Positions 22,820-35,269 of a stretch of DNA of 64,000 nt are shown one piece after another. The number at the start of each line of letters is the position of its first letter. Position 1 is the stretch's first letter. Under the pieces are notes generated by a model, which had not been told where the DNA came from, searched no databases, and saw nothing but the letters and a program-made list of their open reading frames with translations. The position numbers were made by a program, and so were the translations under genes. Origin of the DNA: Peromyscus leucopus (lineage: Eukaryota > Chordata > Mammalia > Rodentia > Cricetidae); assembly GCF_004664715.2 (NCBI RefSeq), contig NC_051069.1, positions 10,157,501 to 10,221,500 of the forward strand, given 5' to 3'.

Positions 22820-24450
22820 AGTGGGAGCAGAAAAGAGAAACGGGTGAGTCTGGAGGGTGCAGGCATTGCCTAGGGGTGTGTCTGGACCTTCTGGCTGCTC
22901 CGCCTGTCTCGGAGAGACTGGGCTGTGAAGCCTCTGTCTTTGAGGAGCCCCTGTGTGCGGTGATTGACAAGTCTACACGGGAGAATCCAGTCTGATGGGA
23001 AATGGCCTCAATGCAGGAGGCCAAGTTAAAATGGAGGACCAGTTCTTTCATGGCGGTAGGTGCCTCAGAGCCTGGAGTCAAGGTCTTGCTTGTGCATAGT
23101 GGTGGATGGAACAGCAGAGACCAGGATGCTAGCAACACCCAGGACTTTTACGCTGAGCACCTAGATTTCACACCAGTCCTGTGAGATAGAAGTCACGCAC
23201 CTCTGTGAGGTTAACCTGTGGGGATTTGCTCAGCAGGTGAGCTGGGATGAGATCAGAGAGCTTGGGAGCTGAGACAGGGTCACCCTTTTTAGGGGCCAGA
23301 CTTGGAGGGTTGAGGAATGAGGTTATTCACAGAGAAGGGGGTCTCCTTCTCGACCTCAGGTCTCACCCTAGGGTCAGAGCACAGTGTCCTTCGTGGAGTT
23401 CTATCTAGAACTGGCTGGGCCTCCCTCTTACCCTCCAGTCTCCCAGGGGAAGAGGAATAAAGCCTGGCCACAGAACAGAGACATTTACGTTACCAGAATC
23501 CAGTTACTGCATGCTTCTACTCAAACCAAACTAACCAGAGGGTGGATTTCCTAAAGACAGTGTTGAGCATGTCCCTCTGACCTTGGCTCTCACCAATCTC
23601 TGTTTTTTCTGAAATCCATGACTTTCTTTCTCTGTAGTGATGGGGTGGGGTGGATATAACCTTCTCAGGGATTGTTGACCTCAGATATAAACAAAACCAA
23701 AACAAAACAGAAAAGTTGTTTTTTGATGGGAATCAGTAGGCTGGCTGCAGAGATGCCAGGAGGCTGGCTGAGCCATGTGCCACTCTTCTGCCCCAATTCG
23801 GGTGACAGAGGGTGAATCCACAGTCTCTTAATGGCTCTCACTCTGTGGCTTATGGCAGCCCTGTTCTGTCTCAGATTCTTATTTGGCTTTTGAAAATGAC
23901 CAGTTGGTCCCAAGAGACCAGAGCTGCAGACCTGAACATCAGCGGGAGATCGAGTTCTCAAACTCAGCTGGTGAAGGCTCCCGTGGAGTCACTGCTTACC
24001 ACCAGGTCTCCAGGGCTGAGGGAGATGGCCCAGTGTGACTGACCGTGGCTACTGTCAACCCAGTGTTCCATGGTAGCTTAAGGCAGGTGTGTTTAGTGTC
24101 CACACTGAGATGATCTATCCCCACCATCTCCCCCCACTCTCCCAAAGAGCTTCCCAGGGATCTTAGGGGAGAGCAACCACCATCTCCTGTAAGAGCTGAG
24201 GGACTGGCTCAGGAAAGTGCTTGCTTCGCTAAGGTTCAACAGCAGAGGCTGATGTTGACGGTGAGGGCAAGGAGCGGTTCCTACTCCTCACGGCAGACCT
24301 AAGCCTCTTCGGCAGAACACAGGGATTCTTGGGAAGCACTTTGTGGGCTATTCTTACCAGGTTTAAGACTCTGGTTCCAAGTGAGCAAAGTCGGCACAGA
24401 GAGGGTGAGACTTCCCCCAAGTTACCAGCCTTTCTGTATGCCCCTCTTTA
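22820..24450. other. Intronic stretch without recognised features
   Basis: The sequence upstream of exon 2 is non-repetitive and of mixed composition. The 98-145 codon minus-strand frames around 22701-23138 and 23665-23961 are respectively an exon 2 read-through and chance frames. Confidence 0.5.
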
Positions 24451-24454
24451 TTCT

Positions 24455-24788
24455 TTATGTATGTGTGTGTGAATGTGTGTATACATGTGTGTCTCGGTGC
24501 ATACATGTACATAGGTGTGAGTGCATGTGGGGGCCATATGTTGTTTCTCAGTTGCCTTCTACTTTTGAGGCAGAGTCTCTTCTTGGCTTGAAACGTCACC
24601 AGGGAGGTTAGGGAAGTTGGCCAGTGAGCTCTGTGCATCACCCTGTCTCTATCTCCCGTACTCACTATTGCTGGGATTACAAACACACACCACTGCCACA
24701 TCTGGCTCTTTACATGGCTTCTGGGGATTCAAACTCAGGTCCTCATGCTTGTGAGGCAAATACTTTACCCATGGAGCCAGCTCCCTGG
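24455..24788 (-). repeat. B4 SINE, reverse
   Basis: GTATGTGTGTGTGAATGTG, CTACTTTTGAGGCAGAGTCTC, GCTGGGATTACAAACACACACC, CAAACTCAGGTCCTCATGC and ACTTTACCCATGGAGCCAG follow the reverse B4 order. Confidence 0.85.
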
Positions 24789-24974
24789 TTTATTCTCTGC
24801 CACTTCTTCAGTGTGACTTTCTCTGCAGATCTTCACTCTGGAAGAATGTCTGCTTGGTGTCTATTCTGGGGAGTAGGAATGCTTGCCTAGATAAGACGCA
24901 AGGTCGTCAGGGTCCTCAGCCTCGCTGAGTGGGCCAACAAAGTTGTTTGTAAGTCAGTGGAGTCTGACGTGTGG

Positions 24975-25095
24975 ATAGGGTGGGGCGGGCGATCTGAGTT
25001 CTAATCTCAGCTTTGTCATAATTTGGCTGTGTGTCCATGGAAACTATTTCTGCTGCTCTGTGCCCCAGATTCCCCGGCATGAGAAGATTCAATCC
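24975..25095 (+). repeat. MIR SINE
   Basis: TCTGAGTTCTAATCTCAGC, TGGCTGTGTGTCC and CTGTGCCCCAGATTCCCC keep the MIR tRNA-like box B, core and 3' block order. Confidence 0.6.
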
Positions 25096-25624
25096 CACAT
25101 CGTAGGTACGCCCCCACACATGTTAGTGGTTCTCTGGGGGCACACACACAGCTGACTTCCAGCTGTCAGCGAGCGAGCATCTGCCTCGGATCTCTGCAAA
25201 CAATTGGAGACCAGACAGCAGGAAAGAATGCAAGCTCATCTGAGTGCTGGCTGAACACAACTGGGAAGGGAAATCTCCAGGCAAAAATGATAATATTTTG
25301 CATTCCCAAGCCAAGGGGAAGAATTAAGGAGAACCGTCAGCTCATATTTTGCACTGTTCAGGCTTGGCTCTCCCTCCGCTTGTTGGCGCCGCGGAGACTT
25401 GGCGACAGGCTGGAGCTTCTGGACACATTAGACATCAGAAAGATGGAGGCCTTGGTGGGTGACCAGGACATGTGGTCATCCTTCTGTGTAAAACCCAGCC
25501 TCACCCCCAGAGCTGGGTGGTGCTACTAAAACCTCAATGAGTTCTGGAGCAAGAGAGCATGCGTGGCATCACTGTCATGGTTCATACTGAAGGCCACCCA
25601 GAGAGGACCTCGGATCACCTTGGA

Positions 25625-25921
25625 GACAAATCTCTGGACGTAAGGGATTGTCTAGGTTACGATAATTGAGGTGGGAAGATTCACTCTAACTATGGGCGGC
25701 ACCATCCCCTAGGCTGGCATTCTGAACCATGGGGAAAGGAGAAAGTGAGATGAGGGCCAACGTTCCTTGCACTCTGCCTCCCGACTGTGGATGTAACATG
25801 ACCGGCTGCTTCAGGCTCCCGCTACCATGATGGGGCTGTACCCTCACACTGTTGAGCTAGAATAAATCCTCCCTTTCTCAAGGTGCTTTCCTTGAGTATT
25901 TCATTGTAGCAACATGTCAGC
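25625..25921 (+). mobile_element. ERVL-like rodent LTR fragment
   Basis: GAGGTGGGAAGATTCACTC, CGGCACCATCCCCTAGGCTGG, TGGATGTAACATGACCGGC and GAGCTAGAATAAATCCTCCC match the family seen repeatedly in this window. It is 5' truncated. Confidence 0.7.
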
Positions 25922-26204
25922 ATTACACAGTCCCCACCCAAGAACTCTCAACATTCCAGAGCTGCCCACTACGACCCCTCGGGGCACGGGGGTGTGGTGC
26001 CGGAGTGGCCAAGGAGTCCCTTCCCTGGCATCTCCTAGGCCTGTGAGCACCTCCCGAGGGCGGGGCACAGTGATGACTGTAGACAAGAGCCGAGGTCAAA
26101 GGCCCAGGAGTGGGCTGCTCCCAGTGAGGCAGCTCATGACAGGGCTCTGAGAAGGGAGCATGGGCACCGAATGGGTCCTTCTTCAGAGCTGACGCTGCGA
26201 TGGA

Positions 26205-26345
26205 CAAACCTAGGCTGGGTGTTAGGAGACCTGGTCTCTTCCTGCTTCCACTGCTTCTTGGCTGTGTGGTCTTGAAGAAGGTATTAGCTCTCCCTGGGCA
26301 CCGGTCTCCCGGCAGACTAACCATGACCAGTCCCGATGTCCTGAG
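26205..26345 (+). repeat. Possible MIR SINE
   Basis: GGTGTTAGGAGACCTGGTC, GCTTCTTGGCTGTGTGGTC and TTAGCTCTCCCTGGGC follow MIR order with heavy divergence. Confidence 0.5.
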
Positions 26346-27830
26346 TCTGTGTGCTCCTCAGAGAGGAGGAGCTTTCAGACCAGCCCTGGGAGCACTCCAT
26401 GACAGACAGGTGGCTTTTCCCCAGGGTCTCCAAAAGTGTTCCTTTCCTTCATGCTAGTGCAAATGTCCCTCAGCTTTAGGGTTCCTGTGAAGGTGAACTG
26501 CACCCCCATCTCTCTGAGTGGCTCGGCACCTAGCCTAGCCTGCCAGCTGTTATAGTCAGGGGGTGCAAGGGGATGAGGTAGGGAGGGGGATGGCTTCGTG
26601 ATAGCGGGTCCCATCTTACCACAGGCCTTCTGCCCTCGAGAGTAAACCTGCCCCCACCTGAGTCTTCTCAGAGAGAGACCTAGCCCGTTTCTTCTTAGAA
26701 AGCCCACTTCAGTCAACTCAGCAGTATCACTTCTTTAGCCAAGAATGCCCTTCAGGACCCCTGCCTCTGCTAAGCTGTGAATTAGCCTGGCCTTCTCCTT
26801 TGAAGGCGACACCACGGGGGTCTATCTAACTTTATATTTATTCTTCTATCCATTGGTATCAGTGGCCAACCACCACACATCTTTCTTCCTCCCCTGCTAG
26901 TCCCCTCCATTCTCCTCTTCCTCCTCTTCCCCCTCTTCCCCGTTCTCCTCCTCCTCTCCCCCTTTCTCCTGCTGAGAAGGAGGGCAGAGCTGTTTCTATG
27001 GGCAGGGCTGGCATAGGCTTCCCTTCCTCGGGCAGGTACGGAATATCATGCTCTAATAGATAGCAGACTATGTGCGCATGTGTGAGCACAGTCAAGGGAC
27101 TGAACAAGATGGGGACATGCTACACGGAGGAAGAAATGACTTCTTTCATAAGTTCTGGGAAAGAGGTGGGGCCTCAGGGAGGGGATGTCTGAGTGGGTGT
27201 TGGGGGTGGTCAGAGAAGGGAGGAAGAGGGGGTTAATCTGAGGGGGGAGGCTTCCTCGGAAAGGCGTCGCCTCTCTACACCTTGTGTGAGCACACCCCTG
27301 GCTCTAGAGGAGCCTCACAGGGACATTATCTCATTTGGGAAGCAGCAGGTCCCTAGGCCACACCCTCCGCCATTTCTGGCAGACAGCAGCTCTGAGTGTG
27401 CCAGCCGGGAGAGGCAAAGCCTGGTCCCTGGAAGGCTGAGGCCGCAGTGGCATCTCCCCTGGCTCTCTATGGACCTGTCGCTATATGAGATCCAACATGT
27501 GGAAAAAGACACAGTGCTTGAACATTCCCTCTCAGGAACAGTGAGAGGGCTGGGCATCCTCACTCTGGAGTTGATAGGGCCCACGTTGAGGTCTGGAACA
27601 CTCTGAGGGCCTGACAGGCACCGGAAGGAGTGAAGTGTGAGCACACCCAGAGGGCCTCACCTGGCCCATCCACTTCAGGAAGTTTCTGAGAAGCATCACA
27701 AGAGGGTTCCTTTCTCTGTCATCCCCCTGACCCCTAATCCCCAGCCAATGAGGCCCCCCATCTTGAGCCAGGCCTGCTGTGGCTTGCCCACCTCTCTCCT
27801 TCCTCAGTTTCCCATCTGAGCAAAGGTTTA
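26346..27830. other. Intronic stretch without recognised features
   Basis: There is a short pyrimidine-rich run (CTCCTCTTCC-type, 26885-26970) and otherwise unique sequence. Open frames of 80-137 codons occur on both strands without splice context or recognisable domains. Confidence 0.5.
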
Positions 27831-28560
27831 CCTCCAGTCTGTCCATTCTCTTAGGGACAGAGTCTGTGCTAGAGCAACTGCTTGCTATCGTTAGCATGCT
27901 CTGCCTCAGCTCTCCAAAGCGCTTGCAGATCTTCTCGAGGAAGAACTTTCTGGATGGGAAACAGCCAGGTGGGGGCTGGGCAGTCCGTGTGGTACTGGGG
28001 TATCTTCACCCGGGCTATCGAGAAGGGGTGTTTGCAGGCCAGGTGGTACACCCACTGAAACAGAGATGCAGGGAGAAGCATCCAGAGAGACAGAAGAGAG
28101 GAAGGAGGAAGCACCAGGAAGAATCACGGTGGCCTTTTCCGTTTGGGGTAAATCGGGAGTTTGCCAACGTGCTAGTTAAGCAGATGTCAGATCCAGAGAA
28201 AACAGGCCTGGAGACCGAACGCAGCAAATAACACACTGAAGTTGGCTGTAATTAACATAGTTTCCCTCCCAGCCCCAGCCCCGGAGAACTGTCGGATGTC
28301 TGCAGAGGACACGCGAACACCTCCCTTCAAGAGTAAGAGCCGTAGCTGGACGAAGTCCAGGGCATCTTTCTTAATACCATGCCTCCTCTTCTCTAGGTAG
28401 GCAGATTGATCAAAACAGAACTCCATCTCCAAGATTTCAATAGCACCTTGGTAGTTCCAGGCTGTGTTCATCACACAGTCGAAGTGACTTAAAGCAAAAC
28501 AAAACAAAAGCCCTGTTTGGATCTGGAACTTTCTTGTTCAAAACCTCCTGGAGTCCCCAC

Positions 28561-28597
28561 CACTACCCTACCTTACCCTACCCTATCCTACCCTACC

Positions 28598-28642
<45 letters not shown>
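28561..28642. repeat. (CCCTA)n pentamer fused to (CA)n
   Basis: About eight CCCTA/CCTTA units run directly into about 20 CA units. The pentamer is one base short of the telomeric hexamer. Confidence 0.95.
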
Positions 28643-28643
<1 letters not shown>

Positions 28644-28774
28644 CGTCATTGCAGATGGTTTAAGTCACACGGAATGCTGGAGCCTGCCTAAGAGAGTTGA
28701 TAGTGTTCAAACTCAAACTGATCAGGGTGGGAAGATCCACACCAGGGTGACTGGCAGAAGAAGGATTCGCTCCC

Positions 28775-29076
28775 CTCCAGGGCTGGGGAGATGGGTCAGT
28801 CAGCAAAGCATTTGCGTCATAAGACTGAGTGCCTGAATTCAGGTGCACAAAACTCATGTAAAAATCCAGGTATGTGCTGCTCACCTGCTGTGTCGGAAGG
28901 CAGAGACCAGAGGAGCCCTACAAGCTTGTAGGTCAGCTAGCCAGGCTCCAGGCAATGAGAGATTCTGTCTCAAACCAAGTGGAGGGTGCCTGAGGACTAA
29001 CATCTAAGGATGTCCTCCACCCGACTCCACACATCATGTACTGCGCATGTATGCACCCCATTTACACCCACATCTT

Positions 29077-29108
<32 letters not shown>
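28775..29108 (+). repeat. B4 SINE with (CA)n tail
   Basis: GGGCTGGGGAGATGGGTCAG, CTGAATTCAGGTGCAC, AGGCAATGAGAGATTCTGTCTC and AGGACTAACATCTAAGGATG are present, ending in a CA run (29082-29108). Confidence 0.8.
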
Positions 29109-29111
<3 letters not shown>

Positions 29112-30129
29112 AATTCTCTCCACTTCGTCCCAAGAGACACAATCAGTTGATAAACATCTCACAGCACAGCACTGGAAGGGACTTTGTCTTTTCTTCTATC
29201 TCCTTAGCACCTGGGACAATGCTTAGCACACACCAGGTCACCATGGTACATTTGTGGAAGATGGAAAGAAAGGATACAAGTGTGAGACACTGACCTGCAA
29301 CAGAGGTTAAAGGGACTATGCGCATTGTAGTCCCAGGGAAGGGAGAAGCTTAGTAAGTAGATTTGGCCCCAGAAGTCTTAGCTCCACCCTCCGTGGGGCT
29401 TCTAGCTTGTGTTGCAATTGTCGGTCCATCCCTTCTTCTTCCCAGCCCTCAGTTTCCTTTTCTGGAAAAGGTACATGCTGGACTAGGTGCCTCAGCTCTA
29501 AGTCCTAGCACAGGGTTAACAAAATCCATGCACGCTCACTTCATCCCTTCACTCCTGGGGTCACTGTACAGCACAGATACCAACAACAGCAGTTGGCCCA
29601 GATGTAATGGCACAGTATCCAGCCTCAACAGCTGTCCTGTGCACCCCCCTTCCCTGACACACTAACCAGCTCAAAGAGTTTGGTTTGGTGTCCAGGGCCT
29701 GGGCTTGGGTCTTGTTTGCCTTGGGTGTGTAAATAAAGAGATCTGTGCATCCAAGATTAGCCTCGGCTGGGGAAGTGGGCAAAGCCGGGCAAACAGCAGG
29801 GCAAAGCTGGAGATGGGCACTTTGTGGCAGGGCTTTCCCTTAGACGAGAGGAAGGAGGATAATGAGGGCCCAGAGAACTGCCGGACCACCCTGTTCTGGC
29901 TCTTTGAATGTCAACTAAAAAAAGGAGCTTCGGGGCCCTTCACTTTCAAGCCAGCAGGCTCGCCCAGAAGTGGATGCCCACACCCATCTAGAAAGGTCTC
30001 TGGCTGCATAGGGCTCGACACAGATCCACTAGATGCCACTGGCTTGGGTTTCTGGGAGACTTTGAGGAGGGGAAGTTTTGGCTCCCTGAGGCTCGTGTGG
30101 AAGTCCTTCTGGGTTTGGGTATGGGTCAG

Positions 30130-30240
30130 GGTTTTTTGCTTGTTTTTGTTTTTCTCTGTTTAACAGCTCTGGCTGTCCTGGAATTTGCTTTGTAGACCTG
30201 GCTGACCTCAAACTCACAACTGGGTATCTGTTAGCCTCTG
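30130..30240 (-). repeat. B1 SINE fragment, reverse
   Basis: CTCTGGCTGTCCTGGAATTTGC, GTAGACCTGGCTGACCTC and AAACTCACAACTGGGTATCTG correspond to reverse B1 lacking the 5' end. Confidence 0.8.
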
Positions 30241-30549
30241 CAGACCCCGTGACCCCCAAGAGGACAGCTGTCTCCTGAGGGAGCTTCAACAAACCTTCAT
30301 GGGACAGTCACAGCAGGCAAGAAGTCTCACTGCAGCAATGGAGAACATCTAGGTCCATCTCATAAGATGTTCCCCAGGCAAACTGGGTGCCTCACAGCTT
30401 CTAAGTTCTAGGGAGCAGAGGCTGAGGGAGATCTGTCCTTCCTGGGGACCGCGTGGCTACACCTGGTGTATCTATGCTGTGGTGGATGAGATGAGTCTAG
30501 GTGAAACACGCAGAGATTAGCCAAAGTTTTGTCAATGAAAAAGCAAGGA

Positions 30550-30755
30550 GGGGCTGGAGGTATGGCTCAGTCTGCAGAGTGCTTGCTTAGCAAGCGTGAG
30601 TCCTGGGTTTGATCGTGGTGCGGTGTAAACTGGGTGTGGTGACCATACCTGTGGCCCCAGTATTTGGGAGGCAGAGGCAGGAGTAGAAGCGCAAGGTTGT
30701 CTCTGGCTACATAGTGAATTCAACACTAGCCTCTGCTATATGAGACCCTGGAAAG
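30550..30755 (+). repeat. ID-B1 dimeric SINE
   Basis: ID part: GGTATGGCTCAGTCTGCAG, GAGTCCTGGGTTTGATC. B1 part: GGGAGGCAGAGGCAGGAG, CTATATGAGACCCTGG. A GGAAAG-rich tail follows to about 30800. Confidence 0.88.
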
Positions 30756-30934
30756 GGAGGAAAGGGAAGGAGAAATAACAGAAGAGATAGAAAGAAACAA
30801 AAGGAAGAGAAAAACCAAGAAGAAGGGTTCCCAACTTGGTCAAACTGTGCTGAGCTTGAGGTCTGTTTCTCTTGATTGACAGCAGTGCTCTGGCCTTGGG
30901 AAAACCTCTCCTAAGCCCCCTTAGAATCAGTCTA

Positions 30935-31020
30935 GAGTTTGGCTGCATGAGTTCAAACCCCAGGCTGTAGTTTTATCACCTGGGGGATCTTGACTATGTG
31001 ACTTCACATCTACATTAGCA
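30935..31020 (+). repeat. MIR fragment
   Basis: GAGTTCAAACCCCAGGCTG and CTTGACTATGTGACTTCAC fit the MIR 5' half. Confidence 0.5.
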
Positions 31021-31218
31021 AATATTGCCATTGCTACAAGACCTTGAAAGATGGCATTCAGGGTCTCCTAGGGGCCAAAGCAGGGAAGGGGTAGGAGGGC
31101 ATCTGTCTTTGGGTTGTCTGTAGAGGAGGGTGCAATTTTAGTGAGCGGTAACTAAAATTGGGGCGTTGGTGAGATGGGGACCAGAAAAGAAGTGATAGAG
31201 GGTCCCCAGGAGCATTCA

Positions 31219-31359
31219 AGGTGTGGTGGTTTGAGTGAGTAATGTCCCCCACAGGGTCTGGCATGTGAATACTTGGTTTCCAGTTGGTGGTGCTTTGTGG
31301 AGAGGTGCAGCCTGGGAGGAAGTATGTCACTGGTGGGGCCTCTCTTAAAGCCTTACCCT

Positions 31360-31427
<68 letters not shown>

Positions 31428-31652
31428 CCTCCCTCTCCCTCTCTCTCCCCTTGGTGCTTGCTGTTAAAGATGTGATCTCTCAGCTTCCTTTGTCTGCTGC
31501 CATGCCTGCCAATTGTCGCCATGCCTTGGCCCAGCCATGATGGACTCTGATCCCTCTGGAGCATGAGCCAGAGTAAACACTCTTCCTTAAGTTGTCCTTG
31601 CTCACAGTGTTCTTACCGCAGCATCAGAGTAACCAGCACGAAGTAACTACTA
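31219..31652 (+). mobile_element. MaLR-type (MT/ORR1-like) solo LTR with (TC)n expansion
   Basis: It begins TGTGGTGGTTTGAGTGAG with AATGTCCCCCACAGG, then ATACTTGGTTTCCAGTTGG and GTATGTCACTGGTGGGGCC. It ends with GAGCCAGAGTAAACACTC, CTTCCTTAAGTTG and GTAACTACTACA, the MaLR LTR order. A pure (TC)n run (31365-31424) with a following CCCT-rich run sits in the middle. There are no internal retroviral genes. Confidence 0.8.
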
Positions 31653-32539
31653 CAGGCCGTGTCTGGGGCTGTGGGGCCCTAGGGTTAGCTGAAGACAGGG
31701 TCAGAAAAGCAGGGGGTCTTCTCAGGTCAGAAAGGAGGGGAGCCCTGGAAGGTTTGCAGTATGACCCAAGCTGACTTATCAGTATCCTTCTGGTTGTAAG
31801 GCAGAACAGCCTTCAGAGACAAGGGAAAAGTCGGGGAGACCCGCTAGACACCTACAACACAAGCTTTGGGGACCGCTCCAAGACTTCCTTGTGGTAGCTC
31901 CTTGGGCTCTGTCTGCCTCCTTGTCTTAGTCTTCTGGATTGACCAAGGGATGAAAACTTGAAGGGAGGCTTCAGGTCCAGGGTGACATGGGACCAGTCTC
32001 CAGTGCAGAAGTGGGGTGAGGGGCTAGGTTTAAGATGTGCAAGATAGAACTCAGGCAGATCCAGACTGAAAAGACATCTGGGTGACAATTGGTCCCATTT
32101 GGGATAACGGGCAGGGCCTGTTTCGGGGCCCGCCAGTGCCCCTGCTCCTGGCTGGCTTCACCGTCAGCAGCAGGCACATTCCATGGCTGATGGCTGGCTT
32201 GCGGTCTGGCCTGGCTCTTTCCATGGTCCCTTCTGCTCTTTAAAAACCAGAATTGGAGTTCTCTTTAAGTTTAGGGCATGAATCACTGCTTGTGGCCTGG
32301 AAGGGGGATGGGGACAGAGTCCCTGTGCTCTTGGGTGCTAGCACTCACTCAAGTGTGTAGCTCCCTGGGGCCAGCTGAGTTCCAACACGGGCCCTACTGG
32401 CTTCTGAGCGTTTAGCCAACGTGGTCCTGAGTGCCCCTCCACCCACCTCACAAGCCCACCAAGTTCAGAACCAACTCAAGGCCCCCTGTTTGAACCTCCT
32501 CACCTCTCTTACTCTCCTCAGGCCGGCAGCCCTGACCCT

Positions 32540-33400
32540 TTGCCTCTCTTAGGACCCAGCCCTGTGAGACTTCATCTCCTCGCCTCACTTCTCTTTCATT
32601 TCACCCACACTCATCTCAGGCTCTGCGTCCTCCTGCCTAGGTCACTGCAGCGGTCACTCTCTCCTACTACCTACTTGTCATTGTCCTGTGGTATTGGCTT
32701 CCACCCAGTCCCCTCGGGAAGCTTCTTTCAGCACAGGTTAGAGCATCTCTCTACCCTCCCTCAGATACCGTCAATGGCTCCCATCTACCAAACCCAAATG
32801 TTCCAGTCGGCATTTAGGTCCTTTCTCAGTGGCCTAAGCTGGCTGTCCCATTCCCATAGTCTCCCACATCACATTCCCCAGCATCTTGCTGATGGAGCAT
32901 CAGAGTTGACCCAGGTCTGCTCTCTAGCACCTGCCTTTCCTGCTGTCAGATTGGTCCTCATCCATAGTCTGCCTCTTGCCTCTGAAACCTGAGTCCTTCA
33001 TCGGAAGCTCCCTTACAGCCTTTCTTACAGCTTCCCCTGTACCAAGGTTATTTATCCCAAATTCTGCCCACTCCTACAAAACCATAATGCTCCTCCAATA
33101 AGAGCATTTTTATCCGCACCAGAACATCCAACACAGTATCTAGCTCCCACAGGCTATTGTGTTAGGCTGTCCAGAAGTGATGTGCAAAGCCAGCCACCCC
33201 TCCCGTCTTGCCCTCAGATATCTTTCAGTTTTTCGTGGATGTATAGATAGCTCTTTTCCTGAACTCTGCATGCATTGGATGCCTGCTGTGGTAGCACTGT
33301 GTAAAGGCTGGGGATGCAGATGATCAGAGATGTACTCTCTGCACTTGTGGTGCTCCTGTGGCAGAAGATGGTCTGGCAATCAGAACACTATGAGGTGAGG
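32540..33400 (+). mobile_element. Ancient L2 element 3' region
   Basis: Pyrimidine-rich text such as CTCTACCCTCCCTCAG, ACCGTCAATGGCTCCCATC and CACCTGCCTTTCCTGCTG, plus a terminal TAAAGGCTGGGGATGCAGATG, follow the L2 3' UTR order. The 150-codon plus-strand frame here is a by-product. Confidence 0.55.
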
Positions 33401-33794
33401 AAGGACCAGCCTTGGGATCACACAAGTGGGGCCCCCAGACAGTATCTTCAGGGGCCAGTGAGGCTTTCAAGAGGCCTGAGAGTAAGCAGGAGGCAGCCAG
33501 GGGGAAGGAGGGAAGGTACAGGGAACGAAAGCACGGAGGCTGGAGGCAGTTGGTGTACTGGGGGGCTATGGGGCATCCATACATATGTTCCTGTGTGCAG
33601 GCCATAGCTGGTCGTGCAGCATCTGACTGGCTTTGATAGTCTGGGTGCAAACTAATAATAGCAGTAGAGAGCCTAGGAAGGCTTAAAGCTCAGAACAGAC
33701 AGGCTCAGTTTGGATTTTGGCTTTTTCCCCCCTGCTATTCGGAGAGGTCTGGATGGATAGGAGCCAAAGGGACAATGACACCTGAAGTTGAGGC

Positions 33795-34310
33795 ACTGGA
33801 CAGATGGCTCAGTTGGCAAAGTGCAGGAGGATCCCTGGAGCTTGCCAGCCAGCCAGTCTAGCCAAATTGGTGAGGCCCAGGCTCAGTGAGAAACTGGTCT
33901 AAAAAAATAAAAAAGGTACATGGGCCGAGGAAATGGCTCAGTGGATGGAGCACTGTGCAAGCGTGAGGATCTACAGGTCAGGTCTCTAGAAGCAAGGTAA
34001 AAGCCAGGAAGGTATAGCAGCAGCTCAGGGGCCAACAGGATCCCTAGGGCAAGCTGGAGAGCTAGACTAGGTAGATCGGTGAGTTCCAGATTCAGTGAGA
34101 GACTCCGCCTTGATAAATAAAGCCGGAGAGCAATCAAAGAAGACACATATGTAAACTTTGAGCCTCCACACACATGCACATACATGTGCATCTGCACACA
34201 GTGTGCCACACGCATGTGAGCATGCATAAATACACACATGCATACCACACACTTCAAATAAGGTGGAGAGATTGAGGAAGACATCTGACATTGAACTTTG
34301 ACCTCCCCCT
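33795..34310 (+). repeat. B4 SINE pair, one nested in the other
   Basis: The outer B4 head and middle (33795-33912: ACAGATGGCTCAGTTGGC, AGGATCCCTGGAGCTTGCC) resume only at 34256-34310 (AAGGTGGAGAGATTGAGG, AAGACATCTGACATTGAAC). Between them is a second complete B4 (33918-34252) with its own head (GGAAATGGCTCAGTGGATGG) and CA-rich tail. Confidence 0.75.
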
Positions 34311-35269
34311 TCCCTGCCATGAGCACAGAAATACACACAAAGAAAGCTGAAGATGGCCTGGGACTTCAGGGTCCTGGGGCTCCTCTGCTCTACCCACTAG
34401 AACACTGCCTCTTCTGGAGGGAGCACTCTTTCCCCAGCCAGTCTGACCTTGGCTTTGCCGGTGCCAAACCCCAGTCAGGGTTTCCTCACTGGGACACTTA
34501 GTCCCAGCAGTGCCTGCAACCAGAGTGGGAATGGCCCTCACCAGCTTTGTCCCCCAGCTCAACTCCTGCCGCCCGCCTCCTGGTGCTCCACCCCAGTGCT
34601 GCTCATCTGTCTACAGCATCTCTGCCTGGGACCTTCGGCAAAATCAGTCTTCCCAAGGCCCCCTTTGGATTCGCTGGTTTTCCCACCTAGTAGCTGTCTA
34701 GCAATCAAATAGTTGATGGCCTCACCAGGGGACACAGGTAGCATGCCATCATTGTATGGTTCTTCAGCCATCATTGTATAGTTCTTCAGCGTCCACCCCA
34801 AATTCCAAGCTGCTCTGTCAAGTAGGAGCATGGTTGTATTTCTTGCCAGAGGACTGGCCTGTGGGGGAGACCCGTGTAAGCAAGACTGGCCTGCTGAGTA
34901 TGTGATTTCAGTGGCTTAGAGAATTCCATACTTGGGTTTGTGCCCTATTTCTTGAAAATGTCCATAGTTTTGAAACAGGCAGCCTTGAGTTTGATTTTGC
35001 ATGAAGCCCCACAGTTTGTAGAAAGCAAGTCCTGCAGGTATGGTGAATAGAGTGACCCAAATGACAATAGCTTTATCCACATATTATTTATGAGTTTTTA
35101 TCATTTCCACCAAGGACTATGAGAGGCTGTGATTTCCAGGAAAAGAGCAATTCCAGAAGGAGGAGAGAAAATAACGATGATTTTGTGGCTCCTTTTCTGG
35201 AAGGAAGAAGAAATGAGGGGCCTGGAATGTGGCAGACAGAGAAGAGGGGGTGGTAAAGACTGACAGACA

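Noticed and set aside
22701..23138. 145-codon minus-strand frame ending at exon 2 taken as one exon
   Set aside because: The integrin similarity starts only after the acceptor at 22817. The upstream 100 codons are intronic read-through.
32540..32992. 150-codon plus-strand open frame
   Set aside because: It overlaps an ancient L2-like, pyrimidine-rich segment. No signal peptide, domain or splice sites fit a gene.
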